From NCBI RefSeq assembly GCF_007655005.1, contig NZ_SZVW01000001.1, forward strand, positions 512,182-576,181: 64,000 nucleotides of DNA, given 5' to 3'. The notes beneath the pieces are model-generated. The model was not told the origin of the DNA. It ran no database searches and saw only the letters and a list, made by a program, of their open reading frames with translations. Origin of the DNA: Streptomyces tibetensis. Its GTDB lineage: Bacteria > Actinomycetota > Actinomycetes > Streptomycetales > Streptomycetaceae. Every line of letters starts with the position of its first letter. Within the stretch, counting starts at the first letter, position 1. Below, piece after piece: positions 17,161 through 26,304 of this stretch. A program made the translations under genes and the position numbers.

Positions 17161-18369
17161 ATGCCCGCAGATCTCGCCGTCATCGGACTCGGCCCGTACG
17201 GCCTGCCCCTGGCCCAGGGCGCCGTCGCCGCCGGCATCCCCACCCTCGGCTACCGGACCGGCCCCGAGACGGGCTCGCTGAGCCCCGCCGAGCTGCGCCG
17301 GATGCTCTCGGGGGGCTTCCGGCCGGCCACCGACCCCGCCGAGCTCGGCAGGGTACGCACCGCGGTCATCTGCGCGCCGACTCCGCCCGGAGCCGACGGC
17401 GGGCTGGACCTGAGCCAGCTGGAAACGGCCGCCCGCACCCTGGCCGGCCATCTGCGCCCGCACACCACGGTGATCCTGGAGTCACCGGTGCACCCGGGGA
17501 CGACAGAGGGATTCCTGCGTCCGCTCCTCGAAGAGGGCTCCGGGCTGCGTGCGGGCCGCGACTTCCACCTCGCCTACTCCCCCAGCCGTGTCGACCCCGG
17601 CAATCGCGACGTCACGCCGGCCACCACTCCCAAGGTCATCGGCGGTCTCACCCCGGCCTGCACCGAGTCGGCCGCCGCCTTCTACGGGCGGCTGACCGAC
17701 AAGGTGGTACGCGCGCGTGGACTGCGCGAGGCGGAGACGGTGCACCTGCTGGAGACCAACTACCGGCACGTGAACATCGCCCTCGTGAACGAGATGGCCG
17801 TCCTCTGCAACGACCTCGGCGTCGACCTCTGGGACGTCGTCCGCTGCGCGGAGACCAAGCCGTTCGGCTTCCAGGCGTTCCGCCCGGGCCCCGGCGTGGG
17901 CGGCCACTCCGTCCCGCAGGACCTGACCGCCGGCGGCGGCCGCGGACTGCGCATGGTGGAACTGGCCCAAGAGGTGAACAACCGCATGCCGGGCTACGTC
18001 GTCCAGCGCGCCGCCACGCTCCTCAACGAACACGGCAAGTCGGCCCGGGGCGCGCGCGTGCTCCTCCTCGGTGTCACCTACAAGCCCGACCTCGCCGACC
18101 TCGAGGGCACCCCGGCCCGCGAGATCGCCCTGCGCCTGCGGGAACTGGGCGCGGCGGTCAGCTACCACGACCCCTACGTCCCGGCCTGGAGCGTCCTCGA
18201 CCACCCCGTCCCCCGCGCGGACTCCCTCTACGAGGCAGCGGCCGACGCGGACCTGACCATCCTCCTCCAGCAGCACCGCACGTACGACCTCCAGGGCCTG
18301 TCGGTGAAGGCCCAGCTCCTGCTGGACACGCGAGGGGCAGCGCCCATGGGGGCGGCGCATCGGTTGTGA
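17161..18369 (+). CDS. UDP-sugar 6-dehydrogenase-like protein (WecC type) with Ser at the catalytic Cys position
   Basis: A 402-residue member of the UDP-glucose/UDP-N-acetylmannosamine dehydrogenase family, which normally makes uronic acids in two NAD-dependent steps for surface polysaccharides. The N-terminal NAD fold has IGLGPYGLPLA (8-18), the middle has SPSRVDPGN and the dimer helix NYRHVNIALVNE, and the C-terminal UDP-binding domain has GVTYKPDLADLEGTPA. The catalytic motif, usually GGHC or GGSC, reads GPGVGGHSVPQD, so the nucleophile position (residue 250) is Ser. In characterised enzymes a Cys-to-Ser change blocks or slows the second oxidation, so this protein may stop early, work poorly, or do something else. 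GGAAGGA precedes the ATG. No other sugar gene is adjacent; a repeat array follows. Confidence 0.85.
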   Translation: MPADLAVIGLGPYGLPLAQGAVAAGIPTLGYRTGPETGSLSPAELRRMLSGGFRPATDPAELGRVRTAVICAPTPPGADGGLDLSQLETAARTLAGHLRPHTTVILESPVHPGTTEGFLRPLLEEGSGLRAGRDFHLAYSPSRVDPGNRDVTPATTPKVIGGLTPACTESAAAFYGRLTDKVVRARGLREAETVHLLETNYRHVNIALVNEMAVLCNDLGVDLWDVVRCAETKPFGFQAFRPGPGVGGHSVPQDLTAGGGRGLRMVELAQEVNNRMPGYVVQRAATLLNEHGKSARGARVLLLGVTYKPDLADLEGTPAREIALRLRELGAAVSYHDPYVPAWSVLDHPVPRADSLYEAAADADLTILLQQHRTYDLQGLSVKAQLLLDTRGAAPMGAAHRL

Positions 18370-18444
18370 AGGGGGGCGCGTGGGGTGCGTGAGCCCAGGC
18401 GACCGGTGGCATGAGGCACGCGGCGCGGGTACCTTACGGACCAC

Positions 18445-18844
18445 AGGTGGAGCCCACCGCAGCGGTCATTGCGGCAGGCTCCTGGATGGTTCACGGAGTG
18501 TCCGCCCCTAGTTCCTATGGGGGCGGCCGCTCACCATCCGAACAAGGTGGAGCCCACCGCAGCGGTCATTGCGGCAGGCTCCTGGATGGATCACGGAGTG
18601 TCCGCCCCTAGGTTCTGTGGGGGCGGCCGCTCACCATCCGAACAAGGTGGAGCCCACCGCAGTGGTCCCTGCGGCAGGCTCCTGGATGGTTCACGGAGTG
18701 TCCGCCCCTAGTTCCTATGGGGGCGGCCGCTCACCATCCGAACAAGGTGGAGCCCACCGCAGTGGTCCCTGCGGCAGGCTCCTGGATGGTTCACGGAGTG
18801 TCCGCCCCTAGTTCCTATGGGGGCGGCCGCTCACCATCCGAAAA
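18445..18844. repeat. Four-copy 100-bp tandem repeat with conserved hairpins
   Basis: Four direct repeats of exactly 100 bp (starts 18445, 18545, 18645, 18745) fill half of an 850-base gap. Each unit contains GGTGG-AGC-CCACC, then CCGCAG...TTGCGG or CCGCAG...CTGCGG, then CCGCCCCTA...TATGGGGGCGG or TA...TGTGGGGGCGG, all able to fold into stems. Units 1 and 2 share GCGGTCATTGCGG; units 3 and 4 share GTGGTCCCTGCGG; unit 2 has its own loop GGTTCTG. The differences keep the stems paired. A 100-bp period shifts the reading frame in each unit, so the array does not encode a repeated peptide. It begins 76 bases after the UDP-sugar dehydrogenase stop. Confidence 0.95.
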
Positions 18845-19164
18845 TCCGCAAGATCCACCTCCTCCGGCACTGCACCGTCCGAAGACGGAGTCGGTCCCAG
18901 CGGGTGGGCTTGCGGTGGCGTCCCATGGGCGCCCCCTTCCACGACGCCGCCCATTGACCCGGTGGGACGGCACGTCGGAATTCGGGCCGGGCCCCGAGGG
19001 CGGGGTCCGGACCGTGTCCTTGGAAGGGGGCACCCAGAAGAACCTGGGGCGCCGATCAAGGACACTAGCGCCTCGAAACCGCCTTCCACGGGGCTGAACG
19101 GCCCGAAGGCACCCATGCGCCCCCCATCGGCAACACGCGCCCCGTCACACCCACTTGGGCATGC
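18845..19164. other. Gene-free stretch after the 100-bp repeats
   Basis: About 320 bases with no start-plus-ribosome-site combination I trust. Several short open frames exist on both strands but have no family resemblance. The sequence is less GC-biased in codon position than the real genes around it. I see nothing definite in it. Confidence 0.5.
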
Positions 19165-19201
19165 AAAAGGGCCCGGCCACTCCCCTGAGCGACCAGGCCC
19201 T
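19165..19201 (-). terminator. Intrinsic terminator of guaB3
   Basis: On the minus strand an imperfect stem of about 15 bp (outer AGGGCC/GGCCCT, inner part with G-U pairs) around an AGGG loop is followed by TTTT. It begins 18 bases after the guaB3 stop. This is one of the few hairpins in the window with a U-tract. Confidence 0.8.
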
Positions 19202-19219
19202 ACTCAGCGTCGGAACGGA

Positions 19220-20344
19220 CTACCGCCGGTGCTGCGAGTCCGCCACCGTCACCTCGACGCGCTGGAACTCCTTGAGCTCGCTGTAGCCGGTCGTGGACAT
19301 GGCGCGGCGCAGGGCGCCGAAGAGGTTCATCGAGCCGTCGGGGGTGTGGGACGGGCCCGTGAGGATCTCCTCCAGGGTGCCGACCGTGCCGAGGGCGACC
19401 TTCTTGCCGCGCGGCAGCTCCTCGTTCACCGCCTCCATGCCCCAGTGGTGGCCCTTGCCCGGGCCGTCGGTCGCGCGGGCCAGGGGGGAGCCCATCATGA
19501 CCGAGTCCGCGCCGCAGGCGATCGCCTTGGGCAGGTCACCGGACCAGCCGACGCCGCCGTCCGCGATCACGTGCACGTACCGGCCGCCCGACTCGTCCAT
19601 GTAGTCACGGCGCGCCGCGGCCACGTCGGCGACCGCCGTCGCCATGGGGACCTGGATGCCGAGCACGTTGCGCGTGGTGTGCGCGGCGCCGCCGCCGAAG
19701 CCGACCAGCACACCGGCCGCGCCGGTGCGCATCAGGTGCAGGGCCGCCGTGTACGTGGCGCAACCGCCGACGATCACCGGGACGTCCAGCTCGTAGATGA
19801 ACTGCTTCAGGTTCAGCGGCTCGTGCGCGCCGGAGACGTGCTCGGCGGAGACCGTCGTACCGCGGATGACGAAGATGTCCACGCCCGCGTCCACGACGGC
19901 CTTGGAGAACTGGGCGGTGCGCTGCGGGGAGAGCGCGGCGGCGGTGACGACGCCGGAGTCGCGCACCTCCTTGATGCGCTGCCCGATCAGCTCCTCCTTG
20001 ATGGGAGCGGCGTAGATCTCCTGCAGACGGCGGGTCGCGGTCTCCGAATCCAGCTCGGCGATCTCGTCGAGCAGCGGCTGCGGGTCCTCGTAGCGCGTCC
20101 ACAGGCCTTCGAGGTTCAGCACGCCGAGGCCGCCGAGCTCGCCGATGCGGATCGCGGTGGCCGGGGAGACGACCGAGTCCATGGGGGCGGCCAGGAAGGG
20201 CAGCTCGAAGCGGTAGGCGTCGATCTGCCAGGCGATCGAGACCTCCTTCGGGTCCCGGGTACGGCGGCTGGGGACGACGGCGATGTCGTCGAAGGCGTAC
20301 GCCCGGCGGCCGCGCTTGCCGCGCCCGATCTCGATCTCAGTCAC
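19220..20344 (-). CDS. guaB3: GuaB3-family IMP dehydrogenase-related protein lacking the catalytic Cys
   Basis: A 374-residue TIM-barrel protein of the IMP dehydrogenase/GMP reductase superfamily with no CBS domains, matching the actinobacterial GuaB3 group, which is encoded next to guaB as here. The phosphate-binding and flap regions are recognisable (IADGGVGWSGDLPKAIACGA, FGALRRAMSTTGY). The active-site loop, GSICTTR in the neighbouring GuaB, reads GGAAHTTR, so His replaces the Cys that forms the thioimidate intermediate. Classical IMP dehydrogenase or GMP reductase chemistry is therefore doubtful, and its role is unknown to me. Translation starts at GTG 20344 with AGGGAAAGG upstream. It follows guaB after a hairpin terminator, so read-through or its own promoter would be needed. 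Confidence 0.85.
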   Translation of the reverse strand: MTEIEIGRGKRGRRAYAFDDIAVVPSRRTRDPKEVSIAWQIDAYRFELPFLAAPMDSVVSPATAIRIGELGGLGVLNLEGLWTRYEDPQPLLDEIAELDSETATRRLQEIYAAPIKEELIGQRIKEVRDSGVVTAAALSPQRTAQFSKAVVDAGVDIFVIRGTTVSAEHVSGAHEPLNLKQFIYELDVPVIVGGCATYTAALHLMRTGAAGVLVGFGGGAAHTTRNVLGIQVPMATAVADVAAARRDYMDESGGRYVHVIADGGVGWSGDLPKAIACGADSVMMGSPLARATDGPGKGHHWGMEAVNEELPRGKKVALGTVGTLEEILTGPSHTPDGSMNLFGALRRAMSTTGYSELKEFQRVEVTVADSQHRR

Positions 20345-20402
20345 GTCTGTGGCCTTTCCCTGATGCGTTGCAGCGTCTTCCAGTATCGCCGACGGGCACG
20401 AC

Positions 20403-20435
20403 GAGGGCGGCCCCGGATGCCCCGGGGCCGCCCTC
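20403..20435 (-). terminator. Hairpin between guaB and guaB3
   Basis: A 14-bp perfect inverted repeat (20403-20416 and 20422-20435) with a 5-base loop lies 14 bases after the guaB stop. The stem is almost all GC and has no U-tract, so attenuation between guaB and guaB3 is as likely as full termination. Confidence 0.75.
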
Positions 20436-20449
20436 GGAAGGCCGGGCCG

Positions 20450-21997
<1,548 letters not shown>

Positions 21998-22107
21998 CTA
22001 ACGGGAAGCGCGGCTGTCTCATTCCACGGTTCCGGTCGGCTCCGGGCTTCGTATGTTCGTACGGAAGCGGCGCACCGCCTGTTCAACTGAGGTCTGTTCC
22101 AGCAGGG

Positions 22108-22785
22108 CTACTGCTCGGCCAGCGCCCGCAGCCGGCTCAGCGCCCTGTGCTGAGCCACCCGGACCGCGCCGGGTGACATTCCCAACATCTGGCCGGTCTC
22201 CTCGGCCGTGAGCCCCACCGCGATGCGCAGCAGCAGCAGTTCCCGCTGGTTCTCGGGGAGGTTGGCGAGGAGTTTCTTGGCCCATTCCGCGTCGCTGCTG
22301 AGCAGGGCGCGCTCCTCCGGGCCCAGGGAGTCGTCCGGGCGCTCGGGCATCTCGTCGGAGGGGACGGCCGTCGAGCCGGGGTGGCGCATCGCCGCGCGCT
22401 GCAGGTCGGCGACCTTGTGGGCGGCGATGGCGAAGACGAACGCCTCGAAGGGGCGCCCGGTGTCCCGGTAGCGGGGCAGCGCGAGGAGCACCGCCACGCA
22501 GACCTCCTGCGCGAGGTCCTCCACGAAGTGCCGGGCGTCGCCCGGGAGACGGGACAGACGGGTGCGGCAGTAGCGCAGGGCCAGCGGGTGGACATGGGCG
22601 AGCAGGTCGTGCGTGGCCTGCTCGTCCCCGTCGACGGCGCGGTGGACGAGCGCACCGATCGCGCCCTGGGCATGGGCCGCCTCGTCGTCGCGCATCGGTC
22701 CATGGTGCCTTGCGGCCGCCGGGTCCGCGGCACCGCGCCCGTTGTTGTGCACCGAAGCGTTATGAGCAGGTGCGCCGGCACTCAT
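22108..22785 (-). CDS. ECF-type RNA polymerase sigma factor (SigD-like)
   Basis: A sigma factor of about 225 residues. Region 2 is seen in [39 protein letters not shown] and the following [18 protein letters not shown]; region 4 is in [20 protein letters not shown] with the recognition helix [14 protein letters not shown]. The context (next to guaB and a WhiB gene) resembles sigD of Mycobacterium tuberculosis. That locus has an anti-sigma gene next to sigD; none is seen here, where 152 bases separate the sigma stop from guaB. The start is uncertain: ATG 22785 has GGGGAGGG upstream, the frame is open to 22836, and an internal ATG at 22695 also fits. It may serve stress or developmental genes, but its targets cannot be told from sequence. 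Confidence 0.85.
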   Translation of the reverse strand: MSAGAPAHNASVHNNGRGAADPAAARHHGPMRDDEAAHAQGAIGALVHRAVDGDEQATHDLLAHVHPLALRYCRTRLSRLPGDARHFVEDLAQEVCVAVLLALPRYRDTGRPFEAFVFAIAAHKVADLQRAAMRHPGSTAVPSDEMPERPDDSLGPEERALLSSDAEWAKKLLANLPENQRELLLLRIAVGLTAEETGQMLGMSPGAVRVAQHRALSRLRALAEQ

Positions 22786-23179
22786 CCCCTGCGCCCTCCC
22801 CTTCCGCTCGACCGACTCGTCCCCGAGGAACTCCACACCCTCAAGGATGCGGCATCCGCGGCGAAACGAGCAGCGGGCACCCTGCGGACCCCCGGCCCAC
22901 CCGCGCCCACCTGGCTTTTCGTGCCCTCACGACGACCGCCGGGACCTGCCGTTCGAATCAGCCCGGGGACGTGGGTCCCCGACTGCGCCCTCCTGGGCTC
23001 CCGACCTCGCCCGGGCAGGGACGGACCCCCGACGGCGCCGTCGCCGGCCGCCGCCTCCGGCATACGCGGTCGCGGCTTCCGCGGGGGCATCCACATGCCC
23101 CCGCTCACCGGCCGGGGCCGGAGCCCCCGCCTCGGAGCCGGCCCGACCCGAAGGACGGGCGTGATCCGAACAACAGGCC
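22786..23179. other. Gene-free gap between bldM and the ECF sigma gene
   Basis: About 390 bases without a supported gene. Open frames on both strands here are Pro/Arg/Gly-rich and lack ribosome sites. GC-rich inverted repeats near 23110-23162 (for example GCCCG...CGGGC at 23143-23162) could serve as the bldM terminator. A GTTCGAATC sequence near 22950 looks like a tRNA T-loop but has no stem. Confidence 0.45.
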
Positions 23180-23791
23180 CTAGCGCACCAGACCCCACCG
23201 GAAGCCGAGCGCCACGGCGTGGGCCCGGTCCGAGGCGCCGAGCTTCTTGAACAGGCGCCTGGCGTGGGTCTTCACGGTGTCCTCGGAGAGGAACAGCTCG
23301 CGGCCGATCTCGGCGTTCGAGCGGCCGTGGCTCATGCCTTCGAGGACCTGGATCTCACGTGCCGTGAGGGTGGGCGCCGCGCCCATCTCGGCCGAGCGCA
23401 GCCGGCGCGGGGCGAGCCGCCAGGTCGGGTCGGCCAGGGCCTGGGTCACCGTCGCGCGCAGTTCCGCGCGGGAGGCGTCCTTGTGCAGGTAGCCGCGGGC
23501 ACCGGCGGCGACCGCGAGGGCCACGCCGTCCAGGTCCTCGGCGACGGTGAGCATGATGATGCGCGCACCGGGGTCGGCGGACAGCAGCCGCCGGACCGTC
23601 TCGACGCCGCCCAGTCCGGGCATGCGTACGTCCATCAGAATCAAGTCCGAGCGGTCGGCCCCCCAGCGGCGGAGGACTTCCTCGCCGTTGGCCGCCGTCG
23701 TCACGCGCTCTACGCCGGGCACGGTCGCCACCGCACGACGGAGCGCCTCTCGGGCAAGCGGGGAGTCGTCGCAGACGAGGACGGAAGTCAT
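23180..23791 (-). CDS. bldM: BldM, orphan response regulator for aerial development
   Basis: This 203-residue response regulator matches BldM, which is needed for aerial hyphae and spores in Streptomyces. The N-terminal receiver domain has VCDDSP, the phospho-acceptor-like Asp in LILMDVRMPG, Thr in IIMLTVAED and Lys in YLHKDAS. The C-terminal LuxR-type helix-turn-helix reads LTAREIQVLEGMSHGRSNAE through DTVKTHARRLFKKLGAS. BldM is known to act as a homodimer at one promoter set and with WhiI at another, apparently without phosphorylation. The start at 23791 has GGAGGGCGGTC upstream and gives the usual family length; an earlier ATG at 23815 has no signal. It is divergent from whiD. No kinase gene is adjacent, as expected for an orphan. 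Confidence 0.96.
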   Translation of the reverse strand: MTSVLVCDDSPLAREALRRAVATVPGVERVTTAANGEEVLRRWGADRSDLILMDVRMPGLGGVETVRRLLSADPGARIIMLTVAEDLDGVALAVAAGARGYLHKDASRAELRATVTQALADPTWRLAPRRLRSAEMGAAPTLTAREIQVLEGMSHGRSNAEIGRELFLSEDTVKTHARRLFKKLGASDRAHAVALGFRWGLVR

Positions 23792-23914
23792 GACCGCCCT
23801 CCGCAGCTGATGCACGTCACCTTGAGCCTCCAGGCTGGTACGAAATCGTCACCTGTGCGGTCGACCGTCTCGGACGCAGGTCCGAGCACTTGTTCCTTCA
23901 ACCGCCTCGCACTC

Positions 23915-23942
23915 TCAACGACGGTCACCCGAAAGAGTTACG
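23915..23942 (-). promoter_or_regulatory. Putative sigma-BldN-type promoter of bldM
   Basis: On the minus strand CGTAAC (23942-23937) and CGTTGA (23920-23915) are separated by 16 bases, which fits the sigma-BldN consensus as I recall it; bldM is the classic BldN target. The predicted transcript would start near 23908 and carry a leader of about 115 bases. The 380-base bldM/whiD gap (23792-24171) is unusually AT-rich for this genome and should also hold the whiD promoter, which I could not place. Confidence 0.6.
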
Positions 23943-24171
23943 GGGGCGGCTGCCCTCTTCGGCACTCTACGTGAGGGGACGGACACGGTGCAGACATGCA
24001 CAGCAGACCTGCGAACTTTCATCACAAGCTATGCCCCATTCAGACCCATTTCTTCCGCTTTGCCAGTGTCTGGAGCTAGATTCGCAATGAGTCATATTTT
24101 CATCTCCTTAGATCGTAGTTGTACGGTCGTAGACACCGGATCCGCCCAAAACGGCTACAAGGGGTCACGTA

Positions 24172-24501
24172 ATGGCAGATTTCTCCCGCCTTCCCGGACC
24201 GAACGCGGACCTGTGGGACTGGCAGCTGCTGGCTGCCTGTCGCGGGGTGGACAGCTCGCTCTTCTTCCATCCGGAGGGTGAGCGCGGTGCGGCGAGGAGC
24301 GCTCGTGAGAACTCGGCCAAAGAGGTCTGCATGAGGTGCCCCGTACGCGCGGAGTGCGCAGCCCACGCCCTGGCGGTGCGTGAGCCGTACGGCGTGTGGG
24401 GCGGGCTGACCGAGGACGAGCGCGAAGAGCTGATGGGGCGGGCGCGCAACCGGCTGGTGTCGGCGTCGGCATCGGGCGGGCACACCGCCTCGAACACCTG
24501 A
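24172..24501 (+). CDS. whiD: WhiD, WhiB-family iron-sulfur regulator
   Basis: A 109-residue Wbl protein. The four cluster-binding cysteines are at 23, 53, 56 and 62 in the arrangement known for WhiD, followed by the GVWGG turn (74-78) and a basic C-terminal segment, RARNRLVSA. WhiD controls late spore maturation in Streptomyces and binds a nitric-oxide- and oxygen-sensitive [4Fe-4S] cluster; Wbl proteins usually act with the principal sigma factor. AAGGGG lies 8 bases before the ATG. It is encoded divergently from bldM, which is the arrangement in other Streptomyces. The protein ends in an Ala/Ser/Thr-rich tail. Identification is by size, Cys spacing and neighbourhood together. Confidence 0.94.
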   Translation: MADFSRLPGPNADLWDWQLLAACRGVDSSLFFHPEGERGAARSARENSAKEVCMRCPVRAECAAHALAVREPYGVWGGLTEDEREELMGRARNRLVSASASGGHTASNT

Positions 24502-24561
24502 AGGAACGTTTCTGCACAGGCACGCGCACGCGTGCCGTTGGTTTTTGACGCGAGTGGGCCG

Positions 24562-25461
24562 CTACTGGCGGCGGGCGGCCCGGGCCAGCTGGTCGAGTGT
24601 CGCCGCCACGGCCGGGACCTGTGCGAGGTCGGGCAGGGTGAGCGCGACGATCTCCCGCCGCACCGCCGGTTCCAGCCGCACGGCGCGCACTCCCCGGGGC
24701 CGGACCGACTCGACGGCCAGCTGGGGAAGGACGGCCACGCCCAGGCCGGCCCCGACGAGGCCGACGACCGCGGGGTAGTCGTCGGTCGCGAAGTCGATGC
24801 GCGGGGCGAAGCCGGCCGCCGCGCACACCTCGACCAACTGTCCGCGGCAGCGCGGGCAGCCCGCGATCCACGGCTCCTCGGCGAGCTCGCCGATCGCGAC
24901 GGACTGCGCGCCCGCGAGCCGGTGGCGCTCCGGCACGAGCGCGACGAGCCGGTCCGACAGCAGCGGTCGCACGACGAGGTCGTCCCACTCCTCCGCACCG
25001 ACCGCGCCCTCGTAGCGGAAGGCGAGCGCCACGTCGCAGTCGCCCTCGCGCAGCAGGCCCACGGAGGCGGGCGGCTCGGCCTCCTCCAGGGAGACACGGG
25101 TGCCGGGGTGCGCCTCGCGCAGTGCGGCGAGGGCCGTGGGGACGAGGGTGGAGCTGCCGCTGGGGAAGGAGACGAGCCGGACCCGTCCGGCGCGCAGCCC
25201 GGCGATGGCGGCGACCTCCTCCTCCGCCGCCGTGAGCCCGGCGAGGATCCCGGCGGCGTGCCGCACCAGGGCCTCACCGGCCTGGGTCAGGCGCATCTCG
25301 CGTCCGGTGCGGATCAGCAGCGGCGTGCCGACGGAGGTTTCCAGGGCCTTCATCTGCTGGCTGACGGCGGGCTGGGTGCAGCCCAGCTCGCGGCCCGCGG
25401 CGGAGAAGGAGCCGGTGGTCGCGACGGCGCGCAGGACACGGAGATGACGAGCTTCGATCAC
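24562..25461 (-). CDS. LysR-family transcriptional regulator
   Basis: A 299-residue LysR-type regulator. The N-terminal winged helix-turn-helix reads HLRVLRAVATTGSFSAAGRE then LGCTQPAVSQQMKALE, and the C-terminal part is a type-2 periplasmic-binding-like effector domain (VRLVSFPSGSSTLVPTALAA to the end). The GTG at 25461 fits the family start, VIEARHLRVL; the frame extends to a GTG at 25479. Neither has a good ribosome site, and TATCCT lies 6 bases before 25461, so leaderless initiation is plausible. It is divergent from a MOSC-domain gene 80 bases away, the usual layout for a LysR target, but the effector is unknown. Confidence 0.88.
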   Translation of the reverse strand: MIEARHLRVLRAVATTGSFSAAGRELGCTQPAVSQQMKALETSVGTPLLIRTGREMRLTQAGEALVRHAAGILAGLTAAEEEVAAIAGLRAGRVRLVSFPSGSSTLVPTALAALREAHPGTRVSLEEAEPPASVGLLREGDCDVALAFRYEGAVGAEEWDDLVVRPLLSDRLVALVPERHRLAGAQSVAIGELAEEPWIAGCPRCRGQLVEVCAAAGFAPRIDFATDDYPAVVGLVGAGLGVAVLPQLAVESVRPRGVRAVRLEPAVRREIVALTLPDLAQVPAVAATLDQLARAARRQ

Positions 25462-25541
25462 CCCTAGAGGATAAGTCACTCTTTGATGTCGCGACCGATA
25501 ATGCGTCGACGCTTTGGGGTCCGGTCGCCTACCGTGCGGGC

Positions 25542-26210
25542 ATGAGGCTTCTGTCAGTGAATCTGGGTCGTGCCGAGGCCGTGCCGTACACGGACAACCC
25601 GGAGGGGGTGACCGGGATCGACAAGCGGCCGGTGGACGGGCCGGTGCGGGTGTCCGCGCCCGGTCCCAAGGGCATCGGCGGGAGCGGGCTGGCCGGGGAC
25701 GCGGTGTGCAAGCTGGAGCACCACGGCGGCGACGACCAGGCGGTGTACGCCATGGCTCGCGAGGACATGGACGCGTGGGAGCGCGAGCTGGGCCGGACGC
25801 TGCCCGACGGCGCGTTCGGCGAGAACCTCACGACCCGCGGGCTGGACGTGTCCGGCGCCCTGATCGGCGAGCGCTGGCGCATCGGCCCCGAGGTGATACT
25901 GGAGATCACCTCCGGGCGGATCCCGTGCCGTACGTTCCAGGGCCATCTGGACGAGAAGGGCTGGGTGAAGCGGTTCACGCGGCGGGGGGCGCCGGGGGCG
26001 TATCTGCGAGTGATCGAGCCCGGGGAGATCCGCGCGGGCGATGCCGTCGAGATCGTGCACCGGCCCGGCCACGACGTGACCGTGGCCCTGCAGTTCCGGG
26101 CGGTGACGACCGAGCGGGCGCTGCTGCCGCGGCTGGTGGCCGCGGGCGAGGCCCTGCACCCGGAGGTGCTGAGGACGGCCCGTGAATATCAGGAGAAGTA
26201 CGGGGCCTGA
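25542..26210 (+). CDS. MOSC-domain protein (YiiM-like)
   Basis: A 222-residue MOSC-domain protein, a fold related to the C-terminal domain of molybdenum cofactor sulfurases and to YiiM/YuaD-type molybdoenzymes. The conserved Cys is in SGRIPCRTFQ, with the family segments KLEHHGGDDQAVYAMARED and GAFGENLTTRGLD before it and GAPGAYLRVIEPGEIRAGD after it. YiiM-type proteins reduce N-hydroxylated compounds using Moco and a redox partner; whether this one does is inferred. The ATG at 25542 has only a weak upstream signal (GTGCGGGC). It is divergent from the LysR gene and followed after 94 bases by a short-chain dehydrogenase. Confidence 0.85.
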   Translation: MRLLSVNLGRAEAVPYTDNPEGVTGIDKRPVDGPVRVSAPGPKGIGGSGLAGDAVCKLEHHGGDDQAVYAMAREDMDAWERELGRTLPDGAFGENLTTRGLDVSGALIGERWRIGPEVILEITSGRIPCRTFQGHLDEKGWVKRFTRRGAPGAYLRVIEPGEIRAGDAVEIVHRPGHDVTVALQFRAVTTERALLPRLVAAGEALHPEVLRTAREYQEKYGA

Positions 26211-26304
26211 CGGCCGCTCGCCACGCCTGTCTCCACCGACCCTTCACCACGGACGGCCCCCGGGGGAAGCGGATGCACTCGGTCCGGGTCACTAACCTTC
26301 TGCC

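Noticed and set aside
18469..18811. Overlapping short frames through the 100-bp repeats (peptides with PPLVPMGAAAHHPNKVEPTA)
   Set aside because: The 100-base period changes frame in every unit and there is no proper ribosome site; the repeated look of the peptides follows from the DNA repeat.
22948..22960. tRNA gene suggested by GTTCGAATC
   Set aside because: The flanking bases cannot form the T-arm stem, and no acceptor or anticodon arm was found.
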